Source: Melioribacteraceae bacterium
Lineage (GTDB): Bacteria > Bacteroidota > Ignavibacteria > Ignavibacteriales > Melioribacteraceae
DNA length: 64,000 bases
Assembly: GCA_024103215.1 (NCBI GenBank)
Contig: JAGFIY010000127.1
Span: 168,186-232,185, forward strand
Direction of reading: 5' to 3'
Position 1 is the first letter of the stretch. Every line of letters starts with the position of its first letter. Both the position numbers and the translations under genes were made by a program. The notes under the pieces were generated by a model. It searched no databases. It was not told the DNA's origin and was given only the letters and a program-made list of their open reading frames with translations. Positions 1 to 8,338 of the stretch are shown piece after piece.

Positions 1-616
1 GAATAATCGGGAAAACGCCGCCGCGCTTAAAGCGAGAAAGAATAAAGAACAAAATCATCATAAAAATAAAGCCAAACACGCCAAAACCTTCACGATCTTC
101 GCCGTCGTCACGCCTCTCACCCTTGTACTCTCCTTTAGTTGCTAAAATAATTGAATTTAATCCAGCAACAATTCCGTTGTAATATTCGTTTTTGCGGAAA
201 TAAGGAGCAACTTCATTCCTGATAATTGAACTTGATAATGCGTCTGTAAGTGCACCTTCGAGCCCATAACCTACTTCAATTCTCATTTTCCGGTCGTTAA
301 GTGATACGAGAAACAAAACACCGTTGTTTTTATTTTTTTGCCCGATCTTATTTTCTGTTGCAACTTCATAAGCAAACATCTCTATTGGATAACCATCAAG
401 CGAAGGAATCATCAAGAAGATAATTTGGTTAGATGTCGAATCCTCAAAAGTTTTTAAAGACCTGTCGATCAAATCAATTTCCGAAGAAGTAAGTGTATTT
501 GTTTGATCGGTACAATAACGCGTTAATTTAGGAACCTTCGGCTGCGAAATAATTACAGCCGAAGTCAAAAGTAAAATTGCAACCAAAAAATTAAAATTGA
601 ACCGTAGGTGCTTCAT
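1..616 (-). CDS. TPM-domain (TPM_phosphatase/YgcG-like) membrane protein, 3' end cut by window edge
   Basis: The reading frame runs off the left edge, so only about 205 N-terminal residues are seen. It opens with a signal peptide (MKHLRFNFNFLVAILLL...), followed by the TPM domain: an NNGVLFLVS segment, then RKMRIEVGYGLEGALTDA and an RNEV..YFRK..YYNGI tail, all hallmarks of PF04536. A hydrophobic stretch (FIFMMILFFIL) follows, fitting the usual TPM-plus-membrane-anchor layout. I chose the ATG at 616, inside the end of lemA, because it gives an intact signal peptide and has AAGGAG just upstream. The 26 bp overlap with lemA implies translational coupling; TPM and LemA proteins are commonly encoded together. 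The biochemical role of bacterial TPM proteins is unsettled. Confidence 0.85.
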   Translation of the reverse strand, partial: MKHLRFNFNFLVAILLLTSAVIISQPKVPKLTRYCTDQTNTLTSSEIDLIDRSLKTFEDSTSNQIIFLMIPSLDGYPIEMFAYEVATENKIGQKNKNNGVLFLVSLNDRKMRIEVGYGLEGALTDALSSSIIRNEVAPYFRKNEYYNGIVAGLNSIILATKGEYKGERRDDGEDREGFGVFGFIFMMILFFILSRFKRGGVFPII

Positions 617-1199
617 CAGCTCCTTCTTTTGCTTGGAAATATTGTTTTTGTTCAAATCCTGCTATACCGGCTACAAAATTTGCGGGAAATCTTCTTATAG
701 TTGTGTTGTATTCCTGCACAACTTGATTAAATTTCATTCTTTCAACTGAAATCCGGTTTTCGGTTCCTTCGAGTTGTGATTGAAGTTGAAGGAAATTTTC
801 ATTGGCTTTAAGTTCAGGATAGTTCTCAACTGTCACCAATAATCTTGAAAGTGCACTGCTTAAATTATCCTGTGCTGCTTGAAACTGCTGGAATGCTTGC
901 GGATTGTTCAACATATCACTGTTAAAATTAATCTGATTCACCTTCGCTCTTGCTTCAGTTACAGCCGTGTAAGTTTCCTTTTCAAATCCTGCAACTCCTT
1001 TAACAGTATTAACAAGATTGGGAATCAAATCAGCACGTCGTTGATATTGGTTTTCAACTTGACTCCAAGATTGAGTCACCTGCTCATCTAATCCGACTAA
1101 ATTATTATAAACTCCTACACCCCACATTACAAAACCAACAACAACGATAACAAGAAGGATCCCAATACCGCATCCTATCATTAATCCTTTATTTTTCAT
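591..1199 (-). CDS. lemA: LemA family protein
   Basis: A 202-residue protein with one N-terminal membrane helix (about residues 5-27) and the LemA helical domain. The family signature YNNLVGLDEQV..SWSQVENQYQRRADLIPNLV is clear, as are the later ENYPELKAN and TENRI motifs and the YN.....FP motif near residue 165. LemA proteins are anchored by the N-terminus with a coiled-coil body outside the cytoplasmic membrane; their function is not firmly known. AGGATATAAATATG gives a good ribosome site. It starts 11 bp after the end of the DUF711 gene and overlaps the TPM gene downstream, so the three are probably co-transcribed. Confidence 0.92.
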   Translation of the reverse strand: MKNKGLMIGCGIGILLVIVVVGFVMWGVGVYNNLVGLDEQVTQSWSQVENQYQRRADLIPNLVNTVKGVAGFEKETYTAVTEARAKVNQINFNSDMLNNPQAFQQFQAAQDNLSSALSRLLVTVENYPELKANENFLQLQSQLEGTENRISVERMKFNQVVQEYNTTIRRFPANFVAGIAGFEQKQYFQAKEGADEAPTVQF

Positions 1200-1210
1200 A
1201 TTTATATCCT

Positions 1211-2572
1211 TTAATTTGTTAAACTTCTCATTGGAGCAGGAACTCTGCCGCCTCTTTCGACAAAAATTTTGCTGCTAAGTGCACTTATCGGCATTATTGG
1301 TGCTTTCCCAAGCAAACCGCCGTAATCGATTGTATCGCCCACACTTTTTCCGAATGCCGGAATTACTCTAACCGAGGTTGTTTTATCATTTATTACACCA
1401 ATTGCACATTCGTCTGCAATTAATCCTGCAAGTGTTGAAGCCGGCGTATCTCCGGGAACGGCTATCATATCCAAACCTACCGAACAAACAGAAGTCATCG
1501 CTTCCAATTTTTCTAGTGTTAAATGACCTTTTGCTGCGGCATCAATCATACCTTGATCTTCGCTGACAGGAATGAAAGCACCGCTCATTCCTCCAACGGA
1601 TGAACTTGCCATTAATCCTGCTTTCTTTACCGCATCGTTCAACATTGCCAGGGCGGCAGTAGTTCCGGGAGCGCCAACATCTTCAACTCCCATTGCCTTT
1701 AGTATGTCTGCAATACTATCTCCGATTGCCGGAGTTGGAGCGAGGGAAATATCAACTATCCCGAAAGGGATTCCATGTTTTTCGGCTACCTTTCTTCCAA
1801 TTAGTTCACCGGCTCTTGTAATCTTAAAAACCGTTTTCTTTATTATTTCGGATAACTGCTGCAGGTCTACAGTACCTGCACTTCTGATTGCATCAAGAAC
1901 AACACCAGGTCCGCTTATTCCAACGTTAAGAACAACTTCCGGTTCAGTTACTCCATGAAAGGCGCCAGCAACAAAAGGATTGTCCTCCGGGATATTGCAG
2001 AACACAACCAACTTTGCACAGCCGATTGAATCCTGATCACCGGTAAGTCTTGCTGTTTCTTTTATAACATCAGCCATTAAATTTATTGCGTCCATATTTA
2101 TACCGGCTTTTGTTGAAGCAACATTTATGCTAGAGCAGACACGCTTTGTTTCCGAAAGTGCACGCGGTATTGATTTTATCATTTCAAGTTCACCGTTTGT
2201 AAATCCTTTTTGGACAAGCGCCGAATAACCCGCAATATAGTCAATGCCTATTACTTCAGCAGCTTTATCCAATGTTTTCGCTATCTCCACAAAATCCTCT
2301 GCTTTATAACTATCAAAAGGAATTGAAACCGGTGTTATTGATACACGTTTGTTTGCAATCGAAACTCCAAATTGTGCTTCAACCTCTCTAGCATAAGCTA
2401 CATGGTTCTTTCCGTACTTTAAAATCTTATCGTAAATCTTCTGTTTTGTTATCTCAATGTTTCTATCAAAACAATCGCGAAGACTGATACCGAGGGTAAC
2501 GGTTCGGATATCGAAGTGCTCGATCTCCGTCATTTTAATTGTTTCAAGAATCTCTTCAAATTCGTATGGCAA
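1211..2572 (-). CDS. DUF711 / UPF0210 family protein
   Basis: A 453-residue cytoplasmic protein of the UPF0210 (DUF711, PFL-family) group. Seen features are the N-terminal [15 protein letters not shown] segment, [20 protein letters not shown] stretch near residues 73-90, the [17 protein letters not shown] segment and glycine-rich [17 protein letters not shown] region. Family members are about 445-455 residues, so it is full length. The start is TTG at 2572, preceded by GGGAG at 7 bp; homologues also carry this extra N-terminal helix, which argues against the internal ATG at residue 14. It sits 20 bp after an ACT-domain gene, an arrangement widely conserved for this family. The reaction is unknown; the ACT partner suggests small-molecule regulation. 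Confidence 0.88.
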   Translation of the reverse strand: MPYEFEEILETIKMTEIEHFDIRTVTLGISLRDCFDRNIEITKQKIYDKILKYGKNHVAYAREVEAQFGVSIANKRVSITPVSIPFDSYKAEDFVEIAKTLDKAAEVIGIDYIAGYSALVQKGFTNGELEMIKSIPRALSETKRVCSSINVASTKAGINMDAINLMADVIKETARLTGDQDSIGCAKLVVFCNIPEDNPFVAGAFHGVTEPEVVLNVGISGPGVVLDAIRSAGTVDLQQLSEIIKKTVFKITRAGELIGRKVAEKHGIPFGIVDISLAPTPAIGDSIADILKAMGVEDVGAPGTTAALAMLNDAVKKAGLMASSSVGGMSGAFIPVSEDQGMIDAAAKGHLTLEKLEAMTSVCSVGLDMIAVPGDTPASTLAGLIADECAIGVINDKTTSVRVIPAFGKSVGDTIDYGGLLGKAPIMPISALSSKIFVERGGRVPAPMRSLTN

Positions 2573-2592
2573 AATGTGGCTCCCTTAAGTAA

Positions 2593-3018
2593 TTAAATCC
2601 TGTGCATTTGTCTGAACAAATCTTCGTGTTGAAGAAATATTTTTATTTTCAATTCATCGGAAATTTCGTTCATTTTTTCCTGAAGTTCTTTAAGCGAATA
2701 ACTTGATTGGGTTATATCAACAAGCATTATCATAGTAAAAAATTCGCCCATAAGTTTTTGACTGATATCCTGAATATCACATTCAGCCTCACTAAGGGCT
2801 TTGGTTATCGCTGCAACTATTCCCGTGTTGTTTAGTCCGAAAGAGGTCAATATAACTCTTCCGGTTGTATGAGCGGTTTTATCAACAGGAACATTCTGTT
2901 CGATTTTGCTCAAACTTTCTTCGACAATTTTTTTAACTTTCTGCGGTGTTGCATTCTCTCCAAGTTCTTCAATTGCAGAGAGAGTAATTCTTCTGATTTC
3001 TTCTTCTGTTAATCTCAA
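2593..3018 (-). CDS. ACT domain protein (UPF0237-type) with N-terminal helical extension
   Basis: A 141-residue protein. Residues 50-141 form an ACT domain (GRVILTSFGLNNTGIVAAITKAL, then DISQKLMGEFFTMIMLVDI), close to the UPF0237 proteins encoded beside DUF711 in many bacteria. Residues 1-45 are an added charged helical segment (LTEEEIRRITLSAIEELG). ACT domains bind amino acids or related ligands and regulate a partner, here most likely the downstream DUF711 protein. The start is TTG, overlapping the TGA of the upstream TPR gene by 4 bp, with AAGGAC as a plausible ribosome site. Confidence 0.85.
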   Translation of the reverse strand: MRLTEEEIRRITLSAIEELGENATPQKVKKIVEESLSKIEQNVPVDKTAHTTGRVILTSFGLNNTGIVAAITKALSEAECDIQDISQKLMGEFFTMIMLVDITQSSYSLKELQEKMNEISDELKIKIFLQHEDLFRQMHRI

Positions 3019-3848
3019 GGTTTTTGTCCTTCAAATTTGTTCTGTAGATAAATAAGAGCATTTCTGTGAACTTCATAATTTTTTTCAACGGCAAACTTCT
3101 CGGCATTTTCAACATTGCCTTTATAAAATCTTAGCCAAAGCAAAGACCCGACAGCAAGTCCATCAAAAATTCGATCGGCTGTTAATGCATTTACCGTTAG
3201 ATAAGCCCACAGCAAATTCCAACCGAATGAAAGGGCACCGGATAAATAATTACTTGTATAAATTTGACCCGCACCCGGTAAAATATAAGAAATTACCTTA
3301 GCAAAAGTAACGGAATATTTTTCATTTATCACATTTTTTGCAAGATTTTTCAATTCATTGTTCTTATAAGAGGTCTCAAGAATAACTAATGCGTTTTCCC
3401 AATCGTCATTTAGTATGTTCGCCCAAAGCCGCCAATAATTTATATCATTAACGCATGTTCTGCATTCTTTCGATTCAGCTTCATCAAGAAGATTAAACGC
3501 GTTGTTTATAGTTCCTCTAAGCAGATTGCATCTTACAATTTGTAAAGATGAGTAACATTTAAGTGAATCGTTAATAGGATTTATTTTTGCGATTCCGAAG
3601 TACTTAATTGCCTCATCAAAAAAACCCCCTCTCTTATAACTTTCGGCTATTTTAATATAAGCATCATAATTATAAAAATTCGATTTGTCGAAAAAGAGCA
3701 GTCGTTTATATTCGGTAATCGCATCGAAATAATTTTCCGAAAAGAATAAAGAATCAGCATAATCTTTTTGAGAGGTTATGAACGACTGCGCGAAAATATT
3801 TCCCGAAATAAAAAGTAATATGATCGTTTTACAAATTCTCATATTCAT
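3015..3848 (-). CDS. TPR protein with C-terminal PGAGQ membrane domain
   Basis: A 277-residue protein with a signal peptide (ending near GNIFAQ), a TPR-like helical region (DYADSLFFSENYFDAITEYKRLL and following) and a C-terminal membrane domain opened by SYILPGAGQIYTSNYLSGAL. The P-G-A-G-x-x-Y-x(6)-G motif is typical of the small two-helix membrane domains grouped with DUF5683. It overlaps the ATG-side end of its neighbour at 3845 by 4 bp. The neighbour has the same architecture, so the two probably arose by tandem duplication. Function unknown; the nearby exported YidD-like gene suggests an envelope role. Confidence 0.7.
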   Translation of the reverse strand: MNMRICKTIILLFISGNIFAQSFITSQKDYADSLFFSENYFDAITEYKRLLFFDKSNFYNYDAYIKIAESYKRGGFFDEAIKYFGIAKINPINDSLKCYSSLQIVRCNLLRGTINNAFNLLDEAESKECRTCVNDINYWRLWANILNDDWENALVILETSYKNNELKNLAKNVINEKYSVTFAKVISYILPGAGQIYTSNYLSGALSFGWNLLWAYLTVNALTADRIFDGLAVGSLLWLRFYKGNVENAEKFAVEKNYEVHRNALIYLQNKFEGQKP

Positions 3849-4669
3849 TTACAGAAATTTATATGCGGGATGAAATAATTATTTTCTTCAAGAAATAAGT
3901 TTATACTCATTTCAAAATCATTTTTTATTCTAACATTATATTTTTCAGCGGAGACAATGGATCCATAGATATTTCCCGCATAAAAGTAAGCTGCGAGGCC
4001 TGTAAAAATCCAAGCACGTGTATTATGCCCGGCATCGAAATTATCATAGGCTAAGTAAGAGAGAATTCCCGTAAGCAGCAAAGCAGTTATTCCGTCACTA
4101 ATTTCACCGGTATAGAACTTACCTGCTCCCGGAATTACTGCCGACAAAGCACCGGAAAGAAAAGGACTTTTTTGGTGATCCTCATTTTTGTAGTCGAAAA
4201 GTTTCTCTAATTCCGGATGAAGTGATTCATTAAAAGGAGAAAGAAATTCGTTCTTATCATAGTATTTTTCATAACCTTTTAAAGATGCAATTCTAAGAAG
4301 TTCGCTTCCGTTATCTCCAACCGATTTTTGATTTATATCAGCATATTTTTCTTTTTGGAAATTAATTGCATTAAAAACCGATGCATTAACATTTTTGAAA
4401 GGAAGATTTTCCTTTGATAATATCTGAAAGGCTTGCTCAAAGTGTTTCATTTCATAATATGCTAATCCAATCTTAACGAAAAGAGTTTCATTACTGAAAA
4501 AATTAAGATAGCCGTTGTATTCGTCTATTGCGCGTAAATAATCCTTCTCGCAGTATAGTTGATCACCGAATTTCAATCTGTTTTCCGGTTGAAATAAAAA
4601 TGATCGGTCTGTTTGACAGAGTAAATTGTCTGCACTAAGAAATAAAATTATCAGGAAAAATTTTTCCAC
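3845..4669 (-). CDS. TPR protein with C-terminal PGAGK membrane domain (paralogue of next gene)
   Basis: A 274-residue protein with an N-terminal signal peptide (FFLIILFLSADNLLCQ), TPR-like helices (GDQLYCEKDYLRAIDEYNGYL; GLAYYEMKHFEQAFQIL) and a C-terminal membrane domain SAVIPGAGKFYTGEISDGI followed by two hydrophobic segments. The architecture matches the gene that follows it: PGAGK-FYTG here against PGAGQ-IYTS there. It ends in ATGA shared with that gene and begins 23 bp after the YidD-like gene. No catalytic motif is visible. A role in envelope assembly is inferred only from context. Confidence 0.68.
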   Translation of the reverse strand: MEKFFLIILFLSADNLLCQTDRSFLFQPENRLKFGDQLYCEKDYLRAIDEYNGYLNFFSNETLFVKIGLAYYEMKHFEQAFQILSKENLPFKNVNASVFNAINFQKEKYADINQKSVGDNGSELLRIASLKGYEKYYDKNEFLSPFNESLHPELEKLFDYKNEDHQKSPFLSGALSAVIPGAGKFYTGEISDGITALLLTGILSYLAYDNFDAGHNTRAWIFTGLAAYFYAGNIYGSIVSAEKYNVRIKNDFEMSINLFLEENNYFIPHINFCK

Positions 4670-4692
4670 CGAGAATAAACTTTCATAAATGA

Positions 4693-5067
4693 TTAGTTAA
4701 AAATGTAATGGTCAATCGGATCGTAAAATTTACCGTTCTTGAAGTCGTAGTTTTTCATTTTAAGAACATTCAGATCACGAGTGAATCTATCGGCAAACAG
4801 CAAAGCGCCTTCTAAGATGTTTGTTGATTTAACTGCTTCGACAAAGAAAAGTGAACAGCTCGGTTCAAATGCACAATTATCATCGTCCAAATCCGAAATT
4901 AAAAATTTGTATGACTTATAGAAAAAGCTTATGAACGAATTATCGATATTTAATTTTGCTGTTGAGTCTGGAGCGATTGAGATTTCTTTTTTGCTCCATC
5001 TCTCCCAATCAGTTTGCGCGGTGATTGAAATAGAAAAAATTATTAATATTAAAATTATCAATTTCAT
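4693..5067 (-). CDS. YidD-like protein with an export signal
   Basis: A 124-residue protein. The core ISFFYKSYKFLIS....CAFEPSCSLFFVEAVK....LEGALLFADRFTRD follows the YidD (membrane protein insertion efficiency factor) pattern, including C65 and C71 in the C-x(3)-PSC arrangement and the conserved Gly-then-Arg helix. Normal YidD is about 70-85 residues with a short amphipathic start. This one instead has a clear hydrophobic leader ending in SITAQ and about 20 extra charged residues, so it is probably exported. It is therefore a YidD homologue with a possibly different job. It overlaps the DUF2442 stop codon by 1 bp (TAATG). Confidence 0.72.
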   Translation of the reverse strand: MKLIILILIIFSISITAQTDWERWSKKEISIAPDSTAKLNIDNSFISFFYKSYKFLISDLDDDNCAFEPSCSLFFVEAVKSTNILEGALLFADRFTRDLNVLKMKNYDFKNGKFYDPIDHYIFN

Positions 5068-5345
5068 TACAAATCTAACTTAAAAGCAGAGGTTAAATTG
5101 TTGAGTTCAATAATCCTGTATGATGCATTTTTGCACAATGTAAATCCATTTCCCCAAATAATATCATTTGTCTTTTCATCGATAGAAACAGAATAAAAAT
5201 TGTTACCTCTTAGAAGGTCATTTTGTCCGGCATCGGTTAAAATATTTTTTACATTAATCTTTCCACTGACTCCATTGGAATAGAAAAGCCTCAACGAAAA
5301 ATTTTCGAGAGGCTCAACTTTTTGAAGTAATAATTTATCAGTCAC
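5067..5345 (-). CDS. DUF2442 domain protein
   Basis: A 92-residue protein matching DUF2442: VEPLENFSLRLFYSNGVSGKINV, then FYSVSIDEKTNDIIWGNGFTLC. The family is a small beta-rich fold of unknown role, sometimes found in toxin-antitoxin-like pairs with DUF4160; no DUF4160 partner is seen here. The start is GTG, sharing one base with the stop of the acyl-CoA dehydrogenase gene (TAGTG), and its stop shares one base with the YidD-like start. This places it in the same transcript as its neighbours. Confidence 0.75.
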   Translation of the reverse strand: MTDKLLLQKVEPLENFSLRLFYSNGVSGKINVKNILTDAGQNDLLRGNNFYSVSIDEKTNDIIWGNGFTLCKNASYRIIELNNLTSAFKLDL

Positions 5346-6487
5346 TAATCTCTCAACAGTTCTCTTGCAATAACTATTTTTTGAATTTCGGAAGTGCCTT
5401 CATAAATCTCGGTTATCTTAGAATCGCGCAGTAGTCTTTCAACAATATATTCCCGAACATAACCATAGCCTCCGTGAATCTGAACAGCTTCAAGGGCACA
5501 TTCAACTGCAATTTGAGATGAATAAAGTTTTGCCATCGAGGCTTCTTTTATATAATTCCTTCCTTCATCCTTCAATGCCGCGGCTTGAAGGGTAAGTAAT
5601 TTCGCTGCTTCAATTTTTGTTGCCATCTCCGCAAGTTTAAATTGAATGGCTTGGTGATTGGCAATCTCGGTACCGAATGCTTTCCTTTCCTTTGAATATT
5701 TAAGCGCAAGATCAAAAGAGCCTTGAGCTATACCAACAGCCTGTGATGCAATTCCGTATCTTCCGCCGTTCAAAGTGTTCATAGCAAAATTAAAACCTTT
5801 ACCAACTTCCCAAATAACATTCTCTTCAGGTACTCTGCAATTTGTAAAAGTAAGCGAACAAGTATCTGAACTTCTGATTCCGAGTTTATCTTCCTTAACA
5901 CCATGATCAAATCCTTCAGTTCCCTTCTCAACAACAAAAGCTGTTATTCCTTTATGACGTTTGTCCGGATCGGTTTGAGCCATTACTATAAAATAATCTG
6001 CACTCTGACCGTTCGTAATCCAATTCTTAATTCCATTAAGAACCCAGTAATCCCCGTCCTTCACGGCAGTTGTTTTTTGATGTGTTGCATCACTTCCTGC
6101 TTCAGGTTCACTAAGTGCAAACGCCCCTAATTTTTCTCCCCTTGCAAGCGGCTTTAAATACTTATCTTTAATAAATTCGGAACCCCATTTTTCAAGTCCG
6201 TAATTCACTAAGGAATTGTTTACCGACATAATTACGCCGACGCTTGCATCAATTTTGGAAATTTCGATCATCGCCAATACGTAACTTACCGTATCCATAC
6301 CGGCACCGTCATACTCAGGAGAAACCATCATGCCCATAAATCCAAGTTCTCCCAATTTTTTAACTATTTCCGCCGGGAAGATAGCCTCCTTATCTCTTTC
6401 GATTGCGGTCGGTGCTATTTCCGTTTCTGCAAACTCTCTTGCTGTTTGCTGAATCATTAACTGTTCTTCAGTAAACTCAAAATTCAT
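5345..6487 (-). CDS. Acyl-CoA dehydrogenase (short-chain/butyryl type)
   Basis: A full-length 380-residue FAD-dependent acyl-CoA dehydrogenase. Seen are the N-terminal helical domain, the beta-domain motifs GAFALSEPEAGSDA and NGIKNWITNG, and the C-terminal domain with QIHGGYGYVREY and EIYEGTSEIQ, whose Glu is the catalytic base in this family. It oxidises acyl-CoA to trans-2-enoyl-CoA and passes electrons to electron-transfer flavoprotein. The motif set resembles butyryl-CoA dehydrogenases, but chain length cannot be fixed from sequence. It is the first gene of the minus operon, divergent from rlmN; no other beta-oxidation gene is adjacent. Confidence 0.93.
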   Translation of the reverse strand: MNFEFTEEQLMIQQTAREFAETEIAPTAIERDKEAIFPAEIVKKLGELGFMGMMVSPEYDGAGMDTVSYVLAMIEISKIDASVGVIMSVNNSLVNYGLEKWGSEFIKDKYLKPLARGEKLGAFALSEPEAGSDATHQKTTAVKDGDYWVLNGIKNWITNGQSADYFIVMAQTDPDKRHKGITAFVVEKGTEGFDHGVKEDKLGIRSSDTCSLTFTNCRVPEENVIWEVGKGFNFAMNTLNGGRYGIASQAVGIAQGSFDLALKYSKERKAFGTEIANHQAIQFKLAEMATKIEAAKLLTLQAAALKDEGRNYIKEASMAKLYSSQIAVECALEAVQIHGGYGYVREYIVERLLRDSKITEIYEGTSEIQKIVIARELLRD

Positions 6488-6683
6488 GTAAGTACCTTTA
6501 TATTTTTCTGTGAGTTGACAAATACGATATTAAATCCATTATCATCGGATATGTAGGTATTTGAAACTAAATAAAGGGGAAGCAAATTTCAATATCAATT
6601 TGAATTAAAATAGAATATGCAAAAGAAAATGCGACATAAAGTCCTTGATTAAAACCAGTTTTCTATTTAGTATATTTGCACCG

Positions 6684-7745
6684 ATGAATTCAAAAAAGAA
6701 AATACTAAAAGGGCTGTCACTCGAAGAACTGCAAGAAACATTGACCGAAATCGGGGAAAAGAAATTCCGTGCTTCGCAGATCTTCAATTGGATGTATAAC
6801 AAACATGTTACCAGTTTCGAGCAAATGTCCAACCTTTCTAAAGATTTTCGTCAAAAGTTAAACGATAACTTTTCACTGTTAACACTTACTAATGTTACAG
6901 TAAATCAATCTAAAACCACGAAGACACAAAAATTCCTTTTCGAAACTTATGATATTAGAAAAATTGAATCGGTGATCATTCCGGACGGAGATAGAATAAC
7001 GCTATGTCTATCAACTCAAGTTGGTTGTCCGCTCGATTGTAAATTCTGTGCAACAGGTCTAATGGGTTATAAGCGTAACCTAAGCGCAGGAGAAATTGTT
7101 GACCAATATATACTCACTTCATTGGAGATTCCTCCCCAAAAAATAACAAACATTGTTTATATGGGTATGGGAGAACCTCTGTTGAACTATCAAGGAACTT
7201 TGAATTCGCTGAAAATTTTTACGGATGAGAAAAGTACCGGATTAAGCCGGCAGAAGATTACTGTTTCAACTGCGGGAATTCCTCATCGAATTGTCGATCT
7301 TGCTGATTCCGGCTTGAGGGTGAAACTTGCACTATCACTTCATTCATGTTTCGACGAAATCAGAAATCAAATTATGCCGATTAATGAAAAATATTCTCTC
7401 AAAGAGTTAAAAGAAACAATCCGGTATTATTCCGAACAGACAAAAACACGAATCACTTTTGAATACACGATGTTGAAAGGTATCAATGACCGCGACGAGG
7501 ATATTAAAGCAATAACAAAACTTTGCCGTTCGATTCCTTCAAAGATTAATATCATTCCTTTTAACAGCATAAAGCATATGGCACCGGACGGAATTTCTGC
7601 GGAACTTGAACCAACGGAAATGGAACGTATTAATCAGTTTACCGATGAACTAAGAAAAAAAAATGTAACTGTAATGCTGCGAGATACTCAAGGCGATGAC
7701 ATTGCCGCCGCTTGCGGGCAGCTTGCTATTAAGGAAAATGTTTGA
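6684..7745 (+). CDS. rlmN: 23S rRNA (A2503-C2)/tRNA (A37-C2) methyltransferase RlmN
   Basis: Radical SAM methyltransferase of 353 residues. The cluster-binding CX3CX2C is GCPLDCKFC (C115, C119, C122). The methyl-carrying pair expected for RlmN is present: C108 in LCLSTQ and C344 in AACGQL. Other family motifs are GMGEPLLNY and LALSLHS. RlmN rather than Cfr is favoured by the conserved length and the housekeeping context. I use the ATG at 6684; the longer frame from 6645 would add a non-conserved hydrophobic leader. A SpoU-family methyltransferase follows with a 1 bp overlap. Confidence 0.95.
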   Translation: MNSKKKILKGLSLEELQETLTEIGEKKFRASQIFNWMYNKHVTSFEQMSNLSKDFRQKLNDNFSLLTLTNVTVNQSKTTKTQKFLFETYDIRKIESVIIPDGDRITLCLSTQVGCPLDCKFCATGLMGYKRNLSAGEIVDQYILTSLEIPPQKITNIVYMGMGEPLLNYQGTLNSLKIFTDEKSTGLSRQKITVSTAGIPHRIVDLADSGLRVKLALSLHSCFDEIRNQIMPINEKYSLKELKETIRYYSEQTKTRITFEYTMLKGINDRDEDIKAITKLCRSIPSKINIIPFNSIKHMAPDGISAELEPTEMERINQFTDELRKKNVTVMLRDTQGDDIAAACGQLAIKENV

Positions 7746-8284
7746 TGCGCAAACTTAAACACGAAGAAATATCAGATAAAAGAAGTACCCTTGAAAAACT
7801 GCATCTCGTGAAAAAACTTCCTGTAGTTGTGATTTTGGACAGCATAAGAAGCAGTTATAACGTTGGTTCAATTTTTAGAACATCTGATGGAGCAATGATT
7901 GAAAAATTATATGCAAGTGGTTACACTCCGTTTCCTCCGAGAAAAGATGTGCTTAAAACTGCCTTAGGTTCCCAAGATAGTGTTGAATGGGAAGTGCTGA
8001 AAGACCCGCTAACAAAGATAGAGGAACTAAAAAGCATGGGTTATAAAATCTGCGCTCTTGAGCAGACTGATAAGAGCAGAGATTATTTTTCAATTGAAAA
8101 ATCGGAGATGCCTTTGTGCTTGATTTTAGGAAATGAGATAACCGGCGTATCACAAAAATTTATTGATTTATGTGACTTCTCGATCGAGATTAATCAACAC
8201 GGCATCAAGCAATCGTTAAATGTTGCGGTTGCATACGGCATTGCAATTTTCGAAATGCGAAGGATCTTTGATCAAAAAAAATAA
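7745..8284 (+). CDS. TrmH/SpoU family RNA 2'-O-methyltransferase
   Basis: A 179-residue SPOUT methyltransferase. The three SpoU motifs are clear: motif 1 SIRSSYNVGSIFRTSDG, motif 2 LILGNEITGVS and motif 3 QSLNVAVAYGIAIFE. These form the knotted SAM-binding site. It is close to the minimal single-domain TrmL/TrmH size, and the substrate (tRNA or rRNA ribose) cannot be decided. The start ATG overlaps the TGA of rlmN (TGATG), so both are translated from one message. A hairpin terminator follows directly. Confidence 0.9.
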   Translation: MRKLKHEEISDKRSTLEKLHLVKKLPVVVILDSIRSSYNVGSIFRTSDGAMIEKLYASGYTPFPPRKDVLKTALGSQDSVEWEVLKDPLTKIEELKSMGYKICALEQTDKSRDYFSIEKSEMPLCLILGNEITGVSQKFIDLCDFSIEINQHGIKQSLNVAVAYGIAIFEMRRIFDQKK

Positions 8285-8308
8285 AGGACATCCGTTTGGA
8301 TGTCCCCT
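8275..8308. terminator. Bidirectional hairpin terminator
   Basis: Perfect 8 bp stem GGACATCC (8286-8293) / GGATGTCC (8298-8305) with a GTTT loop, between the convergent SpoU and LVIVD genes. On the minus strand the stem is followed by TTTATTTTTTT, giving a strong intrinsic terminator for the LVIVD operon; on the plus strand the U-tract is weaker. Confidence 0.8.
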
Positions 8309-8338
8309 GTTATTTTATAATTGTTAGGATTGATGTAC

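Noticed and set aside
879..1091. Open frame opposite lemA (70 codons).
   Set aside because: Antisense shadow of a well-supported gene, no ribosome site, no recognisable family.
6671..6678. TATATTTG before rlmN, also at 43241-43248 before dacB, resembling the Bacteroidota -7 element TAnnTTTG.
   Set aside because: No TTTG element at the matching distance upstream in either case, and such T-rich octamers arise easily in AT-rich DNA; rpsU shows an ordinary TTGAAA-17-TATAAT promoter.
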